A stretch of DNA of 60,321 nucleotides, from positions 1-60,321 of the forward strand of contig NZ_PSZE01000038.1 in NCBI RefSeq assembly GCF_002933465.1, read 5' to 3'. Shown here piece after piece: positions 25,026 through 33,411 of this stretch; position 1 is the first letter of the stretch, and every line of letters starts with the position of its first letter. A program made the position numbers and the translations under genes. Under the pieces are notes generated by a model, which did no database searches, was not told where the DNA came from, and saw only the letters and a list, made by a program, of their open reading frames with translations. This DNA is from Nocardia nova. GTDB taxonomy: Bacteria; Actinomycetota; Actinomycetes; Mycobacteriales; Mycobacteriaceae.

Positions 25026-27068
25026 CTATCCGGCGGTGGCTTCGGCCGGTGCGGCGGTGACTTCGGCCGGTGCGGCGGTGGCTTCGGCGTGGACGACCGC
25101 CAGCACGGCGCCGACGTCGACCTGTTGTCCCGCGACAACATTCAGTTCGGTCAGCACACCGGCCGCCGGGGCGGCGATGGTGTGTTCCATCTTCATGGCC
25201 TCGAGCCAGAGAATCGGCTGACCTTTCTCGACGGTGCTGCCGACCTCGGCGCCGAGCCGGATCACCGCGCCCGGCATCGGCGCCAGCAACGAACCCTCGG
25301 CGATCTGGTCGGCCGGATCCGAGAAGCGCGGGAGCTTGCGCACCGCGACCGGGCCCAGTGGCGAATCGACGGCCACCAGATCGCCGTAACGCGCGACCTC
25401 GAACCGCCGTCGCACCGCCCCGCGCTCACCGGGCACACCCAGGACCACCACATCCGGTGTGGCCTCGATCAGTTCGAGTCCCGCGTGCCCCTCGACCTCG
25501 AGGCCGGAGCGGGTGAGGCGGTAGCGCACCTCGTGCGTTCCCGACACCCGGCTCTCGTAGGACTTGCTCTGCGACTGCGACGGTAGGTTGCGCCAGCCGC
25601 TGGGCAGCGCCGCGCCGACCTTGGCCGCGGCTCGGTTGGCCGCCGCGTCCGCCAGCGCCGCCGCGACGATCGACAGGCTCTCGTCAGCGGCGGACACCAG
25701 TGGCACGGAAAGATTTTCCAGTCCGTGCGTGGCGAAGAACGCGGTATCGGTATCACCGGCGAGGAAGGCCGGATGCCGCAATACTCGCACCAGCAGGTCA
25801 CGGTTGGTGACCAGACCGTGAAGGCGGGCCCGCTGCAACGCGGTCGCCAGCAGATGCGCCGCTTCCTCGCGGGTGTCGGCGTAGGAGATGACCTTGGCCA
25901 GCATCGGGTCGTAGAACACCCCGACCGTCGAACCGTTCACCACACCGGAGTCCAGTCGCAGACCGGGCTCGGTCAGGACGGTGAATTCGACTGTGCCCGG
26001 GGCGAATTCGATGCGATGTACCACACCGCTCTGCGGCTGCCAGTCGTACGCCGGATCCTCCGCGTACAGCCGCACCTCGATGGAGTGGCCGCGCATCGGC
26101 GGCGGTTCCGGCGGCAGCCGGTAGCCCTGCGCCACCTGTAGCTGCAGCCGGACCAGATCCAAGCCGGTGGTGCATTCGGTGACCGGGTGTTCCACCTGCA
26201 GGCGGGTGTTCATCTCCAGGAAGAAGAAATCGCCCTGTTCGTCGGCGAGGAATTCGACCGTGCCCGCACCCTGGTAGCCGATCGCCTCGGCGGCGAGGCG
26301 GACCGCCTCGAACAACCGTTCCCGCATCCCGTCGACCCGCTCCACCAGCGGCGACGGAGCTTCCTCCACCACCTTCTGATGCCGGCGCTGAATGGAACAT
26401 TCGCGCTCGCCCACCGCCCAGACCCGGCCGTGGGTATCGGCCATCACCTGCACCTCGATATGGCGGCCGGTTTCCAGGTAGCGCTCGCAGAACACCGTCG
26501 GATCGCCGAAGGCCGATTCCGCCTCGCGCCGGGCGGCCTCGAGCTGATCCGGCAGTTCCGCCAGCGAACGCACCACGCGCATACCGCGACCGCCACCTCC
26601 GGCGGAGGCCTTGATCAGCACGGGCAGCACGTTCTCGGTGACCTCGGCCGGATCGAGTTCGGCCAGCACCGGGACGCCCGCGGCGTCCATCATCTTCTTG
26701 GATTCGACCTTCGAACCCATCTGTTCGATGGCCGCGACCGGCGAGCCCACCCACGCCAGGCCGGCATCGATCACCTGGCGAGCGAATTCCGCGTTCTCGG
26801 AGAGGAATCCGTAGCCGGGATGGATCGCATCGGCGCCCGCGGCGTGCGCGGCCTCGATGATCAGATCGCCGCGCAGATAGGTCTCGGCGGGGGTGTGGCC
26901 GGGCAGCCGGATCGCCGCATCGGCCTCGGCCACATGCGGTACGTTCGCGTCCGCGTCCGAATACACCGCGGTCGTGGCGATGCCCATGCGCCGGCAGGTC
27001 GCGAACACCCGCCGGGCGATCTCCCCGCGGTTGGCGACCAGAACGTTCGTGATCCGCCCTACTGTCAT
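25026..27068 (-). CDS. accA2: Acyl-CoA carboxylase alpha chain (biotin carboxylase/BCCP), AccA2-like
   Basis: 680 residues. Biotin carboxylase domain at about 5-450 (VLVANRGEIARRV; ATP loop IKASAGGGGRGMRVV; FFLEMNTRLQVEHPVTEC) and a C-terminal biotin carrier domain with biotinyl Lys in WLEAMKMEHT. With the beta chain it carboxylates an acyl- or enoyl-CoA. Length and gene order match methylcrotonyl/geranyl-CoA-type carboxylases rather than acetyl-CoA AccA3. ATG 27068 (MTVGRITNVLVANRGE) is chosen over a far longer upstream reading with no family sequence. It starts eight bases after accD2. The end carries extra AEATAAP-type repeats. Confidence 0.92.
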   Translation of the reverse strand: MTVGRITNVLVANRGEIARRVFATCRRMGIATTAVYSDADANVPHVAEADAAIRLPGHTPAETYLRGDLIIEAAHAAGADAIHPGYGFLSENAEFARQVIDAGLAWVGSPVAAIEQMGSKVESKKMMDAAGVPVLAELDPAEVTENVLPVLIKASAGGGGRGMRVVRSLAELPDQLEAARREAESAFGDPTVFCERYLETGRHIEVQVMADTHGRVWAVGERECSIQRRHQKVVEEAPSPLVERVDGMRERLFEAVRLAAEAIGYQGAGTVEFLADEQGDFFFLEMNTRLQVEHPVTECTTGLDLVRLQLQVAQGYRLPPEPPPMRGHSIEVRLYAEDPAYDWQPQSGVVHRIEFAPGTVEFTVLTEPGLRLDSGVVNGSTVGVFYDPMLAKVISYADTREEAAHLLATALQRARLHGLVTNRDLLVRVLRHPAFLAGDTDTAFFATHGLENLSVPLVSAADESLSIVAAALADAAANRAAAKVGAALPSGWRNLPSQSQSKSYESRVSGTHEVRYRLTRSGLEVEGHAGLELIEATPDVVVLGVPGERGAVRRRFEVARYGDLVAVDSPLGPVAVRKLPRFSDPADQIAEGSLLAPMPGAVIRLGAEVGSTVEKGQPILWLEAMKMEHTIAAPAAGVLTELNVVAGQQVDVGAVLAVVHAEATAAPAEVTAAPAEATAG
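25036..25089 (-). repeat. 21-bp tandem repeat at the accA2 3' end
   Basis: Two full units (25036-25056, 25057-25077; one base different) and a partial third encode the 7-residue repeat AEATAAP / AEVTAAP after the biotin carrier domain, forming a flexible Ala/Pro tail. Confidence 0.85.
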
Positions 27069-27076
27069 ATCGGACC

Positions 27077-28681
27077 TCACATCCGGAAGACGCCGAAGCC
27101 CTCGGCGCCCTTGATCGGGGCATTGTGGATGGCCGACAAGGCCATTCCCAATACCGTGCGGGTGTCGCGGGGGTCGATGACGCCGTCGTCGTAGAGTCGG
27201 CCCGACATGAACATCGGCAGCGACTCGGCCTCGATCTGGGCCTCGATCATCGCGCGCATGCCCTTGTCGGCCTCCTCGTCGAACGCCTGGCCGCGCGCCT
27301 CGGCGGCGGCCCGGCCCACGATGGAGATCACGCCCGCCAGCTGCGCGCCACCCATCACCGCGGATTTCGCGCTGGGCCAGGCGAAGACGAAGCGCGGATC
27401 GTAGGCACGCCCGCACATGCCGTAGTGCCCGGCCCCGTAGGAGGCGCCCATCAGCAGCGAGATGTGCGGCACCTTCGAATTGGAGACGGCGTTGATCATC
27501 ATCGCGCCGTGTTTGATGATGCCCTTCTGCTCGTACTCCTTGCCCACCATGTAGCCGGTGGTGTTGTGCAGGAACAGCAATGGTGTGTTCGACTGATTCG
27601 CCAACTGGATGAACTGCGCGGCCTTCTGCGCCTCCTCCGAGAACAGCACACCGCGGGCATTGGCGAGGATGCCGACCGGATAGCCGTGCAGCTCCGCCCA
27701 GCCCGTCACCAGGCTGGAACCGTAGAGCGGTTTGAATTCGTCGAAATCGGATCCGTCCACCACCCGGGCGATGACCTCGCGCGGATCGAACGGAATCTTC
27801 AGGTCGGTGGGCACGATGCCGAGCAGTTCCTCGGAATCGTAGAGCGGTTCGATCACCTCGGCGCGCGGACGCGGGGCAGGTCCGGTCTTGCGCCAGTTCA
27901 ACCGCCGTACGATGGAACGGCCGATCCGGATGGCGTCCTGTTCGTCGGCGGCGAGATAGTCGGCCAGACCCGAGGTGCGGGCGTGCATTTCGGCGCCGCC
28001 GAGCGATTCGTCGTCGGACTCCTCACCGGTCGCCATCTTGACCAGCGGCGGACCGCCGAGGAACACCTTGGAGCGTTCCTTGATCATGACCGTGTAGTCG
28101 GACATGCCGGGAATGTAGGCGCCGCCGGCGGTGGAATTGCCGAAAACCAGTGCGATGGTGGGGACTCCGGCCGCGGAGAGCCGGGTGAGGTCGCGGAACA
28201 TGCGACCGCCCGGGACGAACACCTCCTTCTGCGTCGGCAGATCGGCGCCGCCGGATTCCACCAGGCCGATCACCGGAAGGCGGTTCTCCAGCGCGATATC
28301 GTTCATGCGCAGGTTCTTGCGCAGCGTCCACGGATTCGACGTGCCGCCGCGCACGGTCGGATCGGGGGCCACGATCATGCATTCGACGCCCTCCACGATG
28401 CCGATTCCGGCGATCACCGAGGCGCCCACGTGGAATTCGCTGCCCCAGGCGGCCAGCGGCGCCAGCTCCAGGAACGGCGAATCCTCGTCGATGAGCAGTT
28501 CGATGCGCTCGCGCGCGGTGAGCTTGCCGCGCTTGCGGTGGCGCGCCATCTTGTCCGGGCCGCCGCCCGCGATGTTCTTGGCGTATTCGGCTTCGACCTC
28601 GGCCAATTTCTCGGTCATCGCGTCCGCGGCGGCGCGGTAGTCCGCCGAATTCGGGTCGATGGCTGTACGGAGAGTGCTCAT
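27077..28681 (-). CDS. accD2: Acyl-CoA carboxylase beta chain (carboxyltransferase), AccD2-like
   Basis: 534 residues with two crotonase-like halves. Acyl-CoA side: LVESGGADLPTQKEVFVPGG and ALVFGNSTAGGAYIPGMSDY (first oxyanion hole). Biotin side: FLHNTTGYMVGKEYEQKGII and LLMGASYGAGHYGMCGRAYD (second). These motifs and the length fit the methylcrotonyl-CoA/geranyl-CoA carboxylase branch. ATG 28681 overlaps the fadE13 stop (ATGA), so translation is coupled. Partner of AccA2. Methylcrotonyl- versus geranyl-CoA use cannot be decided by eye. Confidence 0.92.
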   Translation of the reverse strand: MSTLRTAIDPNSADYRAAADAMTEKLAEVEAEYAKNIAGGGPDKMARHRKRGKLTARERIELLIDEDSPFLELAPLAAWGSEFHVGASVIAGIGIVEGVECMIVAPDPTVRGGTSNPWTLRKNLRMNDIALENRLPVIGLVESGGADLPTQKEVFVPGGRMFRDLTRLSAAGVPTIALVFGNSTAGGAYIPGMSDYTVMIKERSKVFLGGPPLVKMATGEESDDESLGGAEMHARTSGLADYLAADEQDAIRIGRSIVRRLNWRKTGPAPRPRAEVIEPLYDSEELLGIVPTDLKIPFDPREVIARVVDGSDFDEFKPLYGSSLVTGWAELHGYPVGILANARGVLFSEEAQKAAQFIQLANQSNTPLLFLHNTTGYMVGKEYEQKGIIKHGAMMINAVSNSKVPHISLLMGASYGAGHYGMCGRAYDPRFVFAWPSAKSAVMGGAQLAGVISIVGRAAAEARGQAFDEEADKGMRAMIEAQIEAESLPMFMSGRLYDDGVIDPRDTRTVLGMALSAIHNAPIKGAEGFGVFRM

Positions 28682-29829
28682 GGTTGGTACCCCAATCGCT
28701 TGGCCGCGAGGCTGGTCAGGATTTCGTTGGTGCCGCCGCCGATGCCGAGGATGCGCACATCGCGGTAGTGGCGCTCCACCTCGGATTCGCGCATGTAGCC
28801 CAGGCCTCCGAACAGCTGAACCGCTTGGTGGGCCACCCATTCCGCGGTCTCCACCGCGGTGTTCTTGGCGAAGCACACCTCGGCGATCAGATCGGATTCC
28901 CCGTCCGCCGCCCGTTCGGCCACATGCCGGGTGTAGACACGGGCGACGTCGATGCGGCGAGCCATCTCCGACAGCGTGTTCTGCACGGCCTGCCTACTGA
29001 TGAGCGGACGGCCGAAGGTCTCGCGGTCGCGGCACCACCGCAGGGTCAGATCCAGGCAGCGCTGCGCATGTCCGTAGGCCTGCACCGCCAGCCCCAGTCG
29101 CTCGCTGACGAAAGCCTGTGCGATCTGGGCGAATCCGGAGTTCTCGGCGCCCACCAGATTCGACACCGGCACGCGCACGTCGACATAGGACAGTTCGGCG
29201 GTATCGGAGGCCAGCCAGCCCATCTTCTCCAGTTTGCGACTGACCGTGAATCCCGGCCGGTCCTTCTCGACCAGCAGCAGCGAAACACCGGACGCGCCGG
29301 GGCCGCCCGTGCGCACGGCGGTCACCACATAGTCGGCGCGCACCCCAGAGGTGATGAAGGTCTTCGCCCCGTTGACCACGAAGTCGTCGCCGTCGCGCAC
29401 GGCGCTGGTGGTGAGATGGCCGACATCGGAGCCGCCGCCGGGTTCCGTGATAGCCAGTGAGCCGATCTTCTCCCCCGCCAGGGTGGGCTTCACCCAGCGT
29501 TCGATCAGCTCCGCGTTGCCGGACGCGGCCATGTGCGGCACCGCGATACCGCAGGTGAACAGGGATGCGAACAGTCCGCCCGAGCAGCCGGCGTAGTGCA
29601 TCTCCTCGGCCACGATCGCGGCGTCGATCCCGTCGCCGCCCGCACCGCCTACCGACTCCGGAAACTGGATCCCGAGCAGTCCGAGCGCACCCGCCTTCTT
29701 GTGCAGTTCGCGGGGGATCTCGCCGGCCCGCTCCCACTCGTCCAGGTAGGGCAGCACCTCACGCTCGGCGAAATCTCGTACGGTAGCGCGTAATTCACGC
29801 CGCTCGGGCGTCTCCCAGCCACTGGTCAC
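28678..29829 (-). CDS. fadE13: Acyl-CoA dehydrogenase, FadE13-like
   Basis: 383 residues. Motifs: IQFPESVGGAGGDG, LAITEPGGGSDVGHLTT, FGGLGYMRESEVERHYRD. The C-terminal ILGIGGGTNEIL lacks the common Glu of the YEGT motif and resembles the IGAGTSE form of isovaleryl-CoA dehydrogenase, whose base lies in another helix. That points to a 3-methyl-branched substrate such as isovaleryl- or citronellyl-CoA (inference). GTG 29829 overlaps the upstream stop (GTGA). Confidence 0.88.
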   Translation of the reverse strand: MTSGWETPERRELRATVRDFAEREVLPYLDEWERAGEIPRELHKKAGALGLLGIQFPESVGGAGGDGIDAAIVAEEMHYAGCSGGLFASLFTCGIAVPHMAASGNAELIERWVKPTLAGEKIGSLAITEPGGGSDVGHLTTSAVRDGDDFVVNGAKTFITSGVRADYVVTAVRTGGPGASGVSLLLVEKDRPGFTVSRKLEKMGWLASDTAELSYVDVRVPVSNLVGAENSGFAQIAQAFVSERLGLAVQAYGHAQRCLDLTLRWCRDRETFGRPLISRQAVQNTLSEMARRIDVARVYTRHVAERAADGESDLIAEVCFAKNTAVETAEWVAHQAVQLFGGLGYMRESEVERHYRDVRILGIGGGTNEILTSLAAKRLGYQP

Positions 29830-31541
29830 GGTAGTAACTCCACGGGTATGTCGAGGTGGCGGGACCGCAGCCATTCGCCGAGTCCCTTGGCTTGTGGATC
29901 GAATCGGGCCTGGTAGGCGACGCCGAGGCCGAGCAGGTCCTCGACGATGAAGTTCACCGCTCGCAGATTCGGCAGGACGTGCCGGGTGACGGTGAGCTTC
30001 GCGGTCTCCGGCAGCAGCGCCCGCAGCGTGTCGACGGTGAGGGTGTGCACCAGCCAGCGCCACTGGTCGTCGGTGCGCACCCAGACCCCGATATTGGCGT
30101 TTCCGCCCTTGTCACCGCTGCGGGCGAGAGCGATGGAACCCAACGGGACCCGGCGCGTTTCACCGGCCGTCAGGGGCTGCGGCAGCTCGGGTTCGGCCAC
30201 CTCCTCCAGTTCCCGGGTCTGCGTGGGCGGAGCGATCGCCACACGGGAGCCGTCGTGAAGTACCGCGGTGTGCGCGACCTCGCCCGCATCGACATAGCCC
30301 GCGGTGTAGACGCCGTAGGGCGCACCGTTTCCGGGCGGCGTGGTCATGGTGAAGCCGGGGTAACTGGCCAGCGCCAATTCGACTGCGACGCTGGAGAACG
30401 CGCGTCCCACCTTGTCGGGATCGGGATCGCGGACCACGCAGCGCAGCAGGGCGCTGGCCTGTTCCTCGGTCTCGGCGTCGGGACGGTCCAGCCGCGACAG
30501 CGACCAGTCGAGTTCGGCCGGGCGCACCGGCAGCCAGCTTTCCAATTGCCGCTGCGCCAGTGCGGCTTTGGCCTCGATGTCGAGTCCGGTGAGCACGAAG
30601 GTCATCTCGTTGCGGAAGCCGCCCAGGGTGTTCAGCGAGACCTTCAGCCGCGGCGGCGGCGCCTCACCGGTCACGCCGCTGATCAGCACTCGGTCGTCAC
30701 CGTCGGCGGCGAGCCGGATGCTGTCGAGGCGGGCGGTGACATCGGGTCCGGCGTAGCGCGCGCCCTGGATCTCGTACATCAGCTGCGCTTCGACGGTGTC
30801 AACGGTGACCGCGCCACCGGTGTTAGCGTGTTTGGTGATGACGCTGCTGCCGTCGCGGCGTACCTCGGCGATCGGGAAGCCGGGACGGTCGAGATTCTCG
30901 ATCTCGGTGAAGAACGCGAAGTTGCCGCCGGTGGCCTGGGTGCCGCATTCGATGACGTGACCGGCGACCACCGCACCGGCGAGCGCGTCGACATCGTCTC
31001 GGGCCCAGCCGAAGTGGGCGGCCGCCGGTCCGACGACCACGGAGGCGTCGGTGACCCGGCCGGTGACGACGATATCGGCCCCGGCGTTCAGCGCCTCGGC
31101 GATACCCCACGCGCCCAGGTATGCGTTGGCGGTCAGCGGTGCGCCCAGGCCCAGTTCCTGGGCGCGCGGCAGCAGATCGTCACCTTCGACGTAGGCGATT
31201 TTCGCTGCGACTCCGAGCTTTTCGGCCACCTCGGCGACCCGCTGCGCCAATCCCGCCGGATTGAGTCCGCCCGCGTTCGCGACGATCCGTACGCCGCGTT
31301 CCAGTGCCAGGCCGAGGCAGTCCTCGAGTTGCCGGACGAAGGTTTTGGCATAGCCGAGGGCCGGATCCTTCATCCGATCGCGGCCGAGAATCAGCATGGT
31401 CAGTTCGGCGAGGTAGTCACCGGTGAGCACATCGAGTTGCCCGCCCTCGAGCATCTCGCGCATCGCGCTCAACCGGTCGCCGTAGAACCCGGAACAGTTG
31501 CCGATCCGGAGGACCTCCGGGTCGGCGCCGAGACTCGTCAT
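29826..31541 (-). CDS. AtuA-like protein (DUF1446)
   Basis: 571 residues, first gene of the operon. The N-terminal AtuA core (about 10-440) has RIGNCSGFYGDRLSAM, VANAGGLNPAGLAQRV, TGRVTDASVVVGPAA and HVIECGTQATGGNF. A C-terminal AtuA-like domain has ARSGDKGGNANIGVWVR. AtuA is required for acyclic terpene use in Pseudomonas, where it sits with geranyl-CoA carboxylase genes; its reaction is not established. Rv0976c is the remembered mycobacterial counterpart. ATG 31541, with GGAGG further upstream than ideal. This gene links the carboxylase here to an isoprenoid-like chain. Confidence 0.88.
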   Translation of the reverse strand: MTSLGADPEVLRIGNCSGFYGDRLSAMREMLEGGQLDVLTGDYLAELTMLILGRDRMKDPALGYAKTFVRQLEDCLGLALERGVRIVANAGGLNPAGLAQRVAEVAEKLGVAAKIAYVEGDDLLPRAQELGLGAPLTANAYLGAWGIAEALNAGADIVVTGRVTDASVVVGPAAAHFGWARDDVDALAGAVVAGHVIECGTQATGGNFAFFTEIENLDRPGFPIAEVRRDGSSVITKHANTGGAVTVDTVEAQLMYEIQGARYAGPDVTARLDSIRLAADGDDRVLISGVTGEAPPPRLKVSLNTLGGFRNEMTFVLTGLDIEAKAALAQRQLESWLPVRPAELDWSLSRLDRPDAETEEQASALLRCVVRDPDPDKVGRAFSSVAVELALASYPGFTMTTPPGNGAPYGVYTAGYVDAGEVAHTAVLHDGSRVAIAPPTQTRELEEVAEPELPQPLTAGETRRVPLGSIALARSGDKGGNANIGVWVRTDDQWRWLVHTLTVDTLRALLPETAKLTVTRHVLPNLRAVNFIVEDLLGLGVAYQARFDPQAKGLGEWLRSRHLDIPVELLP

Positions 31542-31619
31542 CTGCGCGGCGCCTCCTCATGCGACGTGCCTGCCGCAGCGGCTGCACTGCGTCGGGTTCC
31601 AGAGTCACATCGGGTATGG

Positions 31620-31646
31620 AAAAAATCAAGCCTGCGTGCTTGTTAA
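31620..31646 (-). promoter_or_regulatory. Candidate operator of the atuA-like operon
   Basis: CAAGC-CTGCGT-GCTTG (31627-31642) is a 5-bp-arm dyad 85 bases upstream of the first gene of the operon, next to an A/T-rich stretch. Only weakly supported; it is the best dyad in the leader for the operon's own TetR. Confidence 0.3.
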
Positions 31647-31799
31647 TTGCCGAAATCGCAGGTACATGCGGCGCGTCGCCGCTCGACCGGCCCGACCGGG
31701 TACACCGCGAGCCGGACCGCCGGCTCGCCCGGCGGCTACCACGAACCGGCGGAACCGGCCGGTGTCCGAGGCCCACGAGCCGCCGGGCAAGATGGCAGG

Positions 31800-31952
31800 G
31801 TGTCCAATTCCGTGATCGTCGTACTGCTGCTGGCCGTGGCCGGATTCCTGGTCGGCGGCGCCTTCACCATGTGGAAGAACTCTCGGGTGCTGTCGGTGAT
31901 GCTGGGCGTCTGCGCGGTCCTCGCGGTCGTCGGCGTGGTCACCTGGTGGTAG
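31800..31952 (+). CDS. Small two-TM protein
   Basis: 50 residues from GTG 31800: two membrane helices (VIVVLLLAVAGFLVGGAFT and VLSVMLGVCAVLAVVGVV) joined by a short basic loop (MWKNSR). A hairpin membrane peptide; no known family. In-frame sequence upstream is low-complexity, so the short form is preferred. Convergent with the cyclase gene 22 bases away. Confidence 0.6.
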   Translation: MSNSVIVVLLLAVAGFLVGGAFTMWKNSRVLSVMLGVCAVLAVVGVVTWW

Positions 31953-31974
31953 ACCGCCCGATCGCACCCGGCGC

Positions 31975-33072
31975 CTAGTCTCCGGCGAGGCGGAAGATGC
32001 GCATACCCTCCGGAACGCCGTTGAGCGGGGCGGCGAACATGCTGCGCCGATAGGGCTTGGCCGCGACCTCGAGTTCCTTCAGCGTGCTCGGCTCCAGCGC
32101 TTCGAGCGTGGTCTCCGAGATCATCGTGTTGCCGTTGCCGCCGGCCTCCATCACCCGCGCGGCGATGGTGACGTCCACCCCCAGCCAGTCTCCGCCGATC
32201 TCGCGCGGCGTCCCGGTGTGCAGGCCCGCCCGCATACGCGGCCGATAGCCCGCCACCTCGACCCGGTCCAAATTCTTCTTGGCGGTCAGTACCGCACGCA
32301 CCGCACTGTCGGGAGAGGCGAATACCGCCATCACCCCGTCGCCCATGCGCTTGACGACCTGACCACCCCGGTCGACGATCGGCGGTTCGATGGCCCGCGC
32401 CACCCGCCGCAACAGCTCCAGCGTGGCCTCGTCACCGGCCGACAGCGACCATCGGGAGAACGCGACCAGGTCCGTGAAGACCACCGTGATCTCTTCACTG
32501 CCCTTACCGCGGCCGACCCGCTCCAGCATCGCCTGCCAGACCTGCAGCGCACCCAGACCCAGCTCCTTGGCGGCGCTGGGATGATCGCCCACGATCTTGT
32601 CGGCCGCGCGAGCCACCGCCCGCGCGCCGCCGGGGCCGGACAACGACAGCGGATCGCCGAATGCGGGATCGCCGGGCAAGCTCTCGCGCGCCTTGCGAAT
32701 CACGCCGATGACGTCGGCCCGCTGATTAGCCGCGGCCATCAACGAGGACAGCTGATCGGTGCGGCGCCGGCCGAACGACCGTAGACGAGATCCGTCCTCG
32801 TCGGCCGGCGTGAGCGGAATCACGATCTCGACGTCCGATTCGACCCCGGCCTCGGGCGCGTCGACCGGGGGCACCGTATCGGCTGGTGCCGGGTCACCAT
32901 GTGGGGCGTCGGCGTCACGACAGGTGTCCACACCGGAACCGGCCCCCCTTTTACCCCGCCGACCGGCGGTGCCGTTGCGAGGCGACCCCGAACCGCCGGT
33001 GCGGTTTCGCGCGTCTCCGGGACGGGCTGCGCGGGACGCGTTTTCGCCGTCGCCGGAAGGTCTTTCGCTCAC
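31975..33072 (-). CDS. Class III adenylate/guanylate cyclase
   Basis: 365 residues. A disordered charged N-terminus (~100 residues) and a helical region precede the cyclase domain (about 195-350). Both metal-binding Asp are visible (VVFTDLVAFSRW and KRMGDGVMAVF), as is the purine-specifying Lys before GDG and an Asp in GGDWLG. The transition-state motif GxxVNxAAR reads GVDVTIAAR: Arg is kept, Asn is Thr. No membrane helix or other sensor domain, so it is probably a soluble cyclase. GTG 33072 gives MSERPSGDG; the longer upstream frame is low quality. Product is cAMP or, given the Asn change, uncertain. Confidence 0.85.
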   Translation of the reverse strand: MSERPSGDGENASRAARPGDARNRTGGSGSPRNGTAGRRGKRGAGSGVDTCRDADAPHGDPAPADTVPPVDAPEAGVESDVEIVIPLTPADEDGSRLRSFGRRRTDQLSSLMAAANQRADVIGVIRKARESLPGDPAFGDPLSLSGPGGARAVARAADKIVGDHPSAAKELGLGALQVWQAMLERVGRGKGSEEITVVFTDLVAFSRWSLSAGDEATLELLRRVARAIEPPIVDRGGQVVKRMGDGVMAVFASPDSAVRAVLTAKKNLDRVEVAGYRPRMRAGLHTGTPREIGGDWLGVDVTIAARVMEAGGNGNTMISETTLEALEPSTLKELEVAAKPYRRSMFAAPLNGVPEGMRIFRLAGD

Positions 33073-33411
33073 ATCCCGAGCGTAGCCAATGATCGCCACC
33101 TGCCACCTCTCTATCGGACGGAGCGGGCACAGCGCTGGGTCCGCCGATGGATAACGTGTTGGTTGCCCGGCCGATGTTACCCACCGGCTCTTCCACACGG
33201 AAGGTCCGGCGGCGCTGTTAACGAAGGCTTTGCACAGCGCACACCGGCCCGATGCACAGCGCGAAACGGCTGCACATCGGGCCGGTGATCGTCACATTCG
33301 CCGGGCAGTGGCGACTGTGACCGGATAGCAGTCCCCCGACAGGACCGCCCTCCCGTTCCCGGGCTTTCGCGAGGGTGAGCGCCCGGGAGCGGGCAGGTAT
33401 GTGGTTGTCGC
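33073..33411. terminator. Gap with a 13-bp hairpin after the ABC operon
   Basis: About 340 bases with no gene. It contains a perfect 13-bp inverted repeat, CACCGGCCCGATG (33242-33254) / CATCGGGCCGGTG (33275-33287), with a 20-base loop, 125 bases past the permease stop. GCACAGCGC occurs twice around it. It may end the ABC transcript or protect its 3' end. The cyclase promoter lies at the left edge. Confidence 0.45.

Noticed and set aside
23770..25221. 483-codon plus-strand frame opposite fadE12
   Set aside because: Shadow; the minus-strand acyl-CoA dehydrogenase is unmistakable.
24995..27416. 796-codon reading of accA2 starting at 27416
   Set aside because: The extra 116 residues overlap accD2 in another frame; biotin carboxylases begin at the ANRGEIA region, matching ATG 27068.
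27125..28768. 547-codon plus-strand frame opposite accD2
   Set aside because: Shadow of accD2; His/Arg/Gly-rich and without motifs.
29856..31646. 596-codon plus-strand frame opposite the atuA-like gene
   Set aside because: Shadow produced by GC-rich third positions of the true gene.
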